From assembly GCF_011290485.1 (NCBI RefSeq), contig NZ_CP048029.1, positions 186,001 to 250,000 of the forward strand: a stretch of 64,000 nucleotides of DNA, read 5' to 3'. This DNA is from Caldichromatium japonicum (GTDB taxonomy: Bacteria; Pseudomonadota; Gammaproteobacteria; Chromatiales; Chromatiaceae). Positions within the stretch are counted from its first letter, which is position 1, and every line of letters starts with the position of its first letter. Positions 59,029-64,000 of this stretch are shown in pieces. Below the pieces are notes generated by a model. It did not search any database. It had not been told where the DNA came from and was given only the letters and a program-made list of their open reading frames with translations. The position numbers were made by a program, and so were the translations under genes.

Positions 59029-61743
59029 ATGAATCGCACGCTGAAGTTGGTCTCGGCCATGGCTGCGGTCTTAAGCGGGTCTCCCGCCTTGGCCCTGGAG
59101 CTTGGCGCCCTGCGCACCGAATCGGCGCTCAATCAGCCCTTTTCCGGATCGATCGAGCTCAGCGATGTCAAGGCGGAGGAGCTCGATGCGGTGCGCGTCG
59201 AACTCGCCCCGCCAGAAGCATTCGCCAAGGCCAAGATCGAGCGTTATTACTATCTCACCCAGTTGCGCTTTATCCCCGAGGCAATGCCCGATGGCCGGAC
59301 CCAGGTGCGGGTCACCAGCTCTGAGCCGATGCGCGAACCCTATCTCGATTTTCTCGTCCAGGTAACCTGGCCGAATGGTCGGTTCATCAAATCCTATACC
59401 GTCCTTCTCGACCCGCCAACCCTGGCCGAGCGCCGCGCGCCTAGCATCCAGACCGTGCGCGCGGGCGCGGTTTCAACCATGCCAGCGGGCAGACAGGTGC
59501 AAACAGGCGAGCGCAGTGCGGCTGGGACCGTTGCCACCGGCGATTACCTTCCACCGCCCGGTGAGGGCTTCCCGGTCTATATCGGTCCGGTCGCCCCAGG
59601 CGAGGGTCTATGGGCGCTTGCGCGGCGCCATGCGCCCGCCGGCGCAACCGCCGCCCAGACCGCGCTCGCGCTGTATCGTTGTAATCAAGGGGCCTTTGTT
59701 CGCGGCAATATCAATCGTCTGATCGCAGGCAAGACCCTGGTCATCCCCTCGCGTGCTGAGCTCTTTGCTCTGGATGCGGATTCTGCCTGGCGCGAGTTTC
59801 AGGCGGCGATCAAAGGCCGTCAGATCAATCCATCGCCCCTGACCCCAGTGACACCTGAGATGCTGGCGCATCTTAGGGTCGTGGGTACGGCAACGCCGGT
59901 CCAGCCAGTACCTTCACCCTCATCCTCTGGTCAGGCAGCAGCGGTCCCGCTGCCCGCACCGACTACAGCGATGCCCCAGCCCTCGCCGGATGTCCTGCAA
60001 GCGATTGAGACCAGCGAGACGGCGCGGCAAGAGGCCGCTGAGATGCGCCAGCGCATCCAAGAACTCGAAGCCCAGCTCGCTGAGATCCAGAACCAGCTCA
60101 AACGCCGCGATGCCGAACTGGCCCGCGTCCAGTCTGCTGCCCAGCAGCCGGTATCGCTGACTGGCGAACAGCCGGCCCAAGCCCTGCAAAGCGAGCTGGT
60201 CGCCGAATCACCCAGCTCGCCTCCTGCATCTGAGACTGCTGCCGAATCGACCGAGACCGCAGGGCAAGCGGGGACCCTGGGTGTTGAAGCCCCGACGACC
60301 GTCCCGCTTCCGACTGAGCCGCCAGACGAGGTTGTAGATAGCGATGCCGCCTTCCCGCCCCCTGGGCCGATCCCTCTGCCGGAAGTCGAGCCTGCACCTG
60401 CTGTGCCCGTCCAGCCTGCTGAATCCCCCAAACCTGCTGCCTCGCCTCAGCCGCACGCTCAACCCCAGCAGCCCCCAAGCGCGGTCGGCTCAACCTGGTA
60501 CAACCTACTTCTGCCGATCGCTGGGCTTGCAGGTTTGACAGCGGTCGGTATCTTACTCTTCTCGTTATTGAGCGCACGTCGCCGCCAGGCACAGATAGAG
60601 GAAGAAGAATCTGAAGAGTACCTTGTGCTCGATCGCCCTGATCAAACGCCTGCACAGCCCCAGCCGACATCAACCGCTGGGGCAGAAGATCAGGTCTCAC
60701 TGGCGAAAAAGACCACCTTTGCCTCGACCCATCCCCTCCCCATCGAACTGGAAAGCGAGGAAGAGGGTCCGCCTTCGCTCTCCACCGATTTTGACGACAC
60801 CCATACCGAGTATGAGGATGTCGATGCCCTCTCCGAAGCCGACATCTATATTGCTTATGGACGCCACCGTGAGGCCCGCACCCTGCTCGAAAAGGAGATC
60901 AGACGCGATCCGCAGCGCCTTGAGCTCAAATACAAACTCGCTGACGCCCTCGCTGCCGGTGGCGAACGCGATGCCCTGAAAGAGTTGCTCGACGAGATCC
61001 AGGCGGCTGGTGGCGACAAGAAAGACCCCGAACAGTGGGAGCGGTTACAGCGCCTGTGGCGCGAGTCCACACCGACTATCATGGGTGAAGGGTTGGCTGC
61101 GCGGGTGGATTCTGTCCAGGGCCATGCGGCCAGGGCCCCTGAACCCGTCGCACCGGCGCCAGCGGTATCGGCGGTTGAGCCGACATCAAGGTCAAGTCAA
61201 CCGGCATCCGATATCGAAGATCTATCGCTCGATTTGATGGAATCGCTGGAGGTTGACCAGTCCCAAGCGAAACCCGAGGAGGCAGCCCCTGCTGCCATTC
61301 AGCCGCCGCCCCAGGTGTCCAAACCGGCATCTACCCCAGCGTCCAAGCCGGCGCCCGCCGCCGAACTCCCGTCCCTCGAGGAAGAGCTAGATAAGCTCCT
61401 CCCCTTGATCGAATCCGGCCAAGGATTGAATCTCAAGCTTCCCGAGATCGAAGCTGGATCGGCCCGCACGTCCAAACCTGCCGAAGAGCCTTCGATCTCT
61501 ATCGATTCCAGCCTAAGCTCAGACCGCGAGAGCGTCCCCTCGGATCTCCTGTCTTCGCAATGGCAGGTCGATTCGGGTATCTGGGACGAGGTCGCCACCA
61601 AGCTCGATCTCGCCCGTGCCTATATCGAGATGAACGATCAAGAGGCCGCGCGCGAGATCCTCGAGGAGGTGCTCAATGAGGGGCGCGATGACCAGCGCAA
61701 GGAGGCACAGGCGTTGATCGAGCGTCTTGGTCGCTCAGGCTGA
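59029..61743 (+). CDS. fimV: FimV-like polar/pilus assembly protein
   Basis: A 904-residue inner-membrane protein with a large periplasmic part. Signal peptide (LVSAMAAVLSGSPALA), then the FimV N-terminal domain (LELGALRTESALNQPFSGSI). A LysM-like peptidoglycan-binding segment lies at about residues 180-245 (GEGLWALARRHAP, INRLIAGKTLVIP). A coiled coil follows near 325-360, then a Pro/Glu-rich linker. One transmembrane helix (NLLLPIAGLAGLTAVGILLF) is at about 490-512. The cytoplasmic tail is acidic and ends in the conserved TPR-like LDLARAYIEMNDQEAAREIL. In Pseudomonas FimV organises the pole, pili and cyclic AMP signalling, which fits the minor pilin operon nearby. GAGGGGAG directly precedes the ATG. 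Overlaps truA by one base. Confidence 0.93.
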   Translation: MNRTLKLVSAMAAVLSGSPALALELGALRTESALNQPFSGSIELSDVKAEELDAVRVELAPPEAFAKAKIERYYYLTQLRFIPEAMPDGRTQVRVTSSEPMREPYLDFLVQVTWPNGRFIKSYTVLLDPPTLAERRAPSIQTVRAGAVSTMPAGRQVQTGERSAAGTVATGDYLPPPGEGFPVYIGPVAPGEGLWALARRHAPAGATAAQTALALYRCNQGAFVRGNINRLIAGKTLVIPSRAELFALDADSAWREFQAAIKGRQINPSPLTPVTPEMLAHLRVVGTATPVQPVPSPSSSGQAAAVPLPAPTTAMPQPSPDVLQAIETSETARQEAAEMRQRIQELEAQLAEIQNQLKRRDAELARVQSAAQQPVSLTGEQPAQALQSELVAESPSSPPASETAAESTETAGQAGTLGVEAPTTVPLPTEPPDEVVDSDAAFPPPGPIPLPEVEPAPAVPVQPAESPKPAASPQPHAQPQQPPSAVGSTWYNLLLPIAGLAGLTAVGILLFSLLSARRRQAQIEEEESEEYLVLDRPDQTPAQPQPTSTAGAEDQVSLAKKTTFASTHPLPIELESEEEGPPSLSTDFDDTHTEYEDVDALSEADIYIAYGRHREARTLLEKEIRRDPQRLELKYKLADALAAGGERDALKELLDEIQAAGGDKKDPEQWERLQRLWRESTPTIMGEGLAARVDSVQGHAARAPEPVAPAPAVSAVEPTSRSSQPASDIEDLSLDLMESLEVDQSQAKPEEAAPAAIQPPPQVSKPASTPASKPAPAAELPSLEEELDKLLPLIESGQGLNLKLPEIEAGSARTSKPAEEPSISIDSSLSSDRESVPSDLLSSQWQVDSGIWDEVATKLDLARAYIEMNDQEAAREILEEVLNEGRDDQRKEAQALIERLGRSG

Positions 61744-62603
61744 TGGCCCCCTGCAGCGGACGGATCGCCCTGGGGGTCGAGTACGACGGGACCGACTTCC
61801 AGGGCTGGCAGGTCCAATCCGGGGTGCGTACGGTCCAGGCCGTGCTCGAGGAGGCCATCGCGCGGGTCGCCGATCATCCAGTCCAGGTACAGGCCGCCGG
61901 ACGCACCGACGCCGGTGTCCATGCCATCGAGCAGGTCGTGCACTTTGATACCCGTGCCTGCCGCAGCGAGCGGGCCTGGGTCCTGGGGGTCAATACCCAT
62001 CTGCCACCCGATGTCGCCGTGCGTTGGGCGCACCCCGTCACCGATGACTTCCATGCCCGCTTCAGCGCTACAGGCCGGCACTATCGCTATCAGATCCTGA
62101 TGCGCCGCACCCGCTCGCCGCTCGAACGCCATCGCGCGGTCTGGGTCCATGAACCCCTGGACCTCGAGCGGATGCAGAGGGCAGCCCAAGCGCTCATCGG
62201 CGAGCATGATTTTTCGAGCTTTCGGGCCCTCTCCTGCCAGGCCAAGAGCCCCATCCGCCGGGTCTTTTATCTGGAGCTCGAACAACAGGATGAGCACATC
62301 GCCCTGGCCATCGGCGCCAATGGGTTTTTACATCACATGGTGCGCAATATCGCAGGTGTCCTGATCGCGATCGGGCGCGGTGAGGCGCCGGTGGATTGGA
62401 CTGCGGAGCTACTTAGGCTCAAGGACCGTAGGCTCGGTGGGGTCACGGCCCCGCCACAGGGGTTATATTTCGTCCGCGCCGATTATCCCGAGCGCTGCGG
62501 CCTGCCCCAGATCGGTCGGCGCGCCCCGCTTGCGCGTCTGCGCGATGAGCGCCCCCTGCTGTCGCTTGCGGAGCCGGATGAGCTCTGCCCTGGGGTGGCA
62601 TAG
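61743..62603 (+). CDS. truA: tRNA pseudouridine(38-40) synthase
   Basis: A 286-residue enzyme that makes pseudouridine in the anticodon stem-loop. [20 protein letters not shown], the catalytic Asp in [11 protein letters not shown], and [20 protein letters not shown] are all present. The ATG shares its A with the fimV stop (TGATG). It is followed by trpF after eight bases, the usual fimV-truA-trpF order. Confidence 0.98.
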   Translation: MAPCSGRIALGVEYDGTDFQGWQVQSGVRTVQAVLEEAIARVADHPVQVQAAGRTDAGVHAIEQVVHFDTRACRSERAWVLGVNTHLPPDVAVRWAHPVTDDFHARFSATGRHYRYQILMRRTRSPLERHRAVWVHEPLDLERMQRAAQALIGEHDFSSFRALSCQAKSPIRRVFYLELEQQDEHIALAIGANGFLHHMVRNIAGVLIAIGRGEAPVDWTAELLRLKDRRLGGVTAPPQGLYFVRADYPERCGLPQIGRRAPLARLRDERPLLSLAEPDELCPGVA

Positions 62604-62611
62604 CCCCCTCC

Positions 62612-63268
62612 ATGCCCATGCAGCAGCCGCGCACCCGCGTCAAGATCTGTGGCATCACCCGCAGCGAGGACCTCGAGGCGGCGGTTGCCGTTGGCGCCGA
62701 TGCGGTCGGATTCGTCTTTTATCCACCAAGCCCGCGGGCAGTGGGCATCGAGCAGGCGGCAGCCCTCTGTCAGGCACTCAAGCCGTTCGTCAGCGCGGTC
62801 GGGCTGTTCGTCGATGCGCGCCCTGAGGAGATCGAGGCCGTGCTCGCCCAGGTGCCGCTCGATCTCCTCCAGTTCCACGGGGATGAGCCGCCTGAGTTGT
62901 GCCGGCGTTTTGGGCGGCGTTGGATCAAGGCAATCCGTATGCGCCCGGATATCGATCTCGAAGCCGAATACGCGCGTTTTGTGGGGACAGCCGGACTCTT
63001 GCTCGATGCCTATGACCCGAATCGGCCCGGGGGGACCGGTCAGAGGTTCGATTGGGGGCTCATCCCGCCTCGCCTTGCCTCAAAGATCATCCTGGCCGGT
63101 GGGCTCGATGCGCGCAATGTCGCCGAGGCCATCGCCCAGGTTCGGCCGTATGGGGTCGATGTCAGCGGCGGTGTGGAGCGGGCCAAGGGGATCAAGGACC
63201 CCGAGCGGATGGCATCCTTTATGCGGGCCGTTCGCGATGGCGATCGCCGGCGGGCCGGTATCTCCTAG
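62612..63268 (+). CDS. trpF: Phosphoribosylanthranilate isomerase
   Basis: A 218-residue TIM-barrel enzyme of tryptophan synthesis. [20 protein letters not shown] has the catalytic Cys, and [28 protein letters not shown] (catalytic Asp), and [15 protein letters not shown] with [15 protein letters not shown] form the phosphate site. Two ATGs (62612 and 62618) are possible. The stop codon lies inside a perfect GGTGCGC palindrome. Confidence 0.97.
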   Translation: MPMQQPRTRVKICGITRSEDLEAAVAVGADAVGFVFYPPSPRAVGIEQAAALCQALKPFVSAVGLFVDARPEEIEAVLAQVPLDLLQFHGDEPPELCRRFGRRWIKAIRMRPDIDLEAEYARFVGTAGLLLDAYDPNRPGGTGQRFDWGLIPPRLASKIILAGGLDARNVAEAIAQVRPYGVDVSGGVERAKGIKDPERMASFMRAVRDGDRRRAGIS

Positions 63269-63332
63269 GGTGCGCGATGCGCACCCTAGGGCTGAGGGTT
63301 ATTTCGCAGTGGTAGGTGCGCAGGGCGCACCT
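63264..63332 (+). repeat. Two GGTGCGC palindromes between trpF and trpB
   Basis: CCTAGGGTGCGC-GAT-GCGCACCCTAGG (63264-63290) is a perfect inverted repeat with 12-base arms; it contains the trpF stop. AGGTGCGC-AGG-GCGCACCT (63314-63332) is a second perfect one with 8-base arms. They resemble those after ctpA. In the mRNA both would form stable hairpins just before trpB. Confidence 0.85.
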
Positions 63333-63359
63333 CGGTCGCAACGCAACGAGGTTTGACCT

Positions 63360-64000
63360 ATGTATGACCTCCCCGATCAGCGGGGACATTTCGGGCCCTA
63401 CGGCGGGCTCTTCGTCCCGGAGACCCTGATGCAGCCGCTTGAGGAGCTGCGTCTGGCCTATGAGCACTACAAAGATGACCCCGAGTTTCAGGCCGAGCTC
63501 GCGGCGGACCTGCGCGACTATGTCGGGCGCCCCTCGCCGCTGTATCAGGCCGCCCGTCTCAGCCACGAGCTTGGCGGAGCCCAGATCTATCTCAAGCGCG
63601 AGGACCTCAATCACACCGGCGCACACAAGGTCAACAACACCGTCGGCCAGGCGCTCTTGGCCAGGCGTATGGGCAAGACACGCATCATCGCCGAGACCGG
63701 TGCGGGACAGCACGGGGTGGCGACCGCCACGGTCGCCGCGCGCCTGGGGCTTGAATGCGCGGTCTATATGGGCGAGGTAGATGTCGCGCGCCAGAAGGCG
63801 AATGTCTATCGCATGAAGCTTTTAGGCGCCGAGGTCATCCCCGTGCGCTCGGGATCGCGCACCCTCAAGGACGCACTCAATGAGGCCATGCGCGACTGGG
63901 TGACCAATGTGGACAACACCTTCTATATCATCGGTACCGTGGCTGGACCTCATCCCTATCCGATGATGGTGCGTGATTTTCAGGCGATCATCGGGCGCGA
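63360..64000 (+). CDS. trpB: Tryptophan synthase beta subunit, 3' end cut by window
   Basis: The first 213 residues of TrpB, the PLP enzyme joining indole and serine. [20 protein letters not shown], then [20 protein letters not shown] with the PLP-binding Lys in HKVNN, and [20 protein letters not shown] are unmistakable. The start ATG 63360 lies 28 bases after the second palindrome, with CGAGG upstream. The stop lies outside the window; trpA would be expected next. Confidence 0.97.
   Translation, partial: MYDLPDQRGHFGPYGGLFVPETLMQPLEELRLAYEHYKDDPEFQAELAADLRDYVGRPSPLYQAARLSHELGGAQIYLKREDLNHTGAHKVNNTVGQALLARRMGKTRIIAETGAGQHGVATATVAARLGLECAVYMGEVDVARQKANVYRMKLLGAEVIPVRSGSRTLKDALNEAMRDWVTNVDNTFYIIGTVAGPHPYPMMVRDFQAIIGR

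Overview
The window looks like a chromosomal segment of a gammaproteobacterium, most likely a purple sulfur bacterium or a relative (Chromatiales). The basis is gene order and protein style: leuC-leuD-leuB-asd-fimV-truA-trpF-trpB, rhodanese-secB-gpsA, envC-ctpA and the minor pilin operon fimT-pilV-pilW-pilX-pilY1-pilE are typical gammaproteobacterial neighbourhoods. I could not run searches, so the taxon is inference. I saw no rRNA, tRNA or CRISPR array.

Region 1 (1-24 kb) is a cell-surface locus. It combines an ABC-transporter-dependent polysaccharide (O-antigen) system with what looks like an S-layer secretion system. The polysaccharide part has gmd, glycosyltransferases at 953, 8521 and 15846, an SGNH-like protein plus MBOAT acyltransferase pair on the minus strand (10618-13368), an FkbM methyltransferase, a coiled-coil methyltransferase, and Wzm/Wzt (18710-20780). 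The S-layer part has a SapC-family protein (1756), a type I secretion ABC protein and adaptor (2818-5907), a secreted metzincin protease whose propeptide is apparently a separate upstream gene (6130 and 6854), and an 817-residue RTX/S-layer-like protein (21515). Protease and RTX protein share a DUF4214 module. The layout recalls Caulobacter, where S-layer secretion genes lie beside the O-antigen genes that anchor the layer.

Region 2 (about 22-30.6 kb) is visibly richer in G+C and has different codon choice. It holds most of the RTX gene and two TPR-sulfotransferases flanking a methyltransferase with a regulatory domain. It ends in a frameshifted, truncated second methyltransferase. It looks horizontally acquired and may modify the surface protein or glycan.

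Region 3 (30.6-32.3 kb, with echoes at 20.8 and 40.2 kb) is an insertion-sequence graveyard: TnpB pieces, two IS630-like deleted elements, an IS5-family transposase tail, and a decayed IS607-type element (serine recombinase plus TnpB) in front of a DJ-1 family gene.

Region 4 (31.6-46.2 kb) is mostly housekeeping: OsmC-like protein, pyrE, trmL, gpsA, secB, rhodanese, an ArsR-type regulator with two cysteines spaced as in SqrR persulfide sensors, envC and ctpA. A second polysaccharide pair (WecA/WbpL-like transferase and WbpM/FlaA1-like dehydratase) and an orphan GspE/PilB-type ATPase follow. Region 5 (46.5-53.9 kb) is the type IV pilus minor pilin/PilY1 operon. Region 6 (54.5-64 kb) is leucine biosynthesis, asd, fimV, truA and the trpF-trpB start, with GGTGCGC palindromes between the last two.
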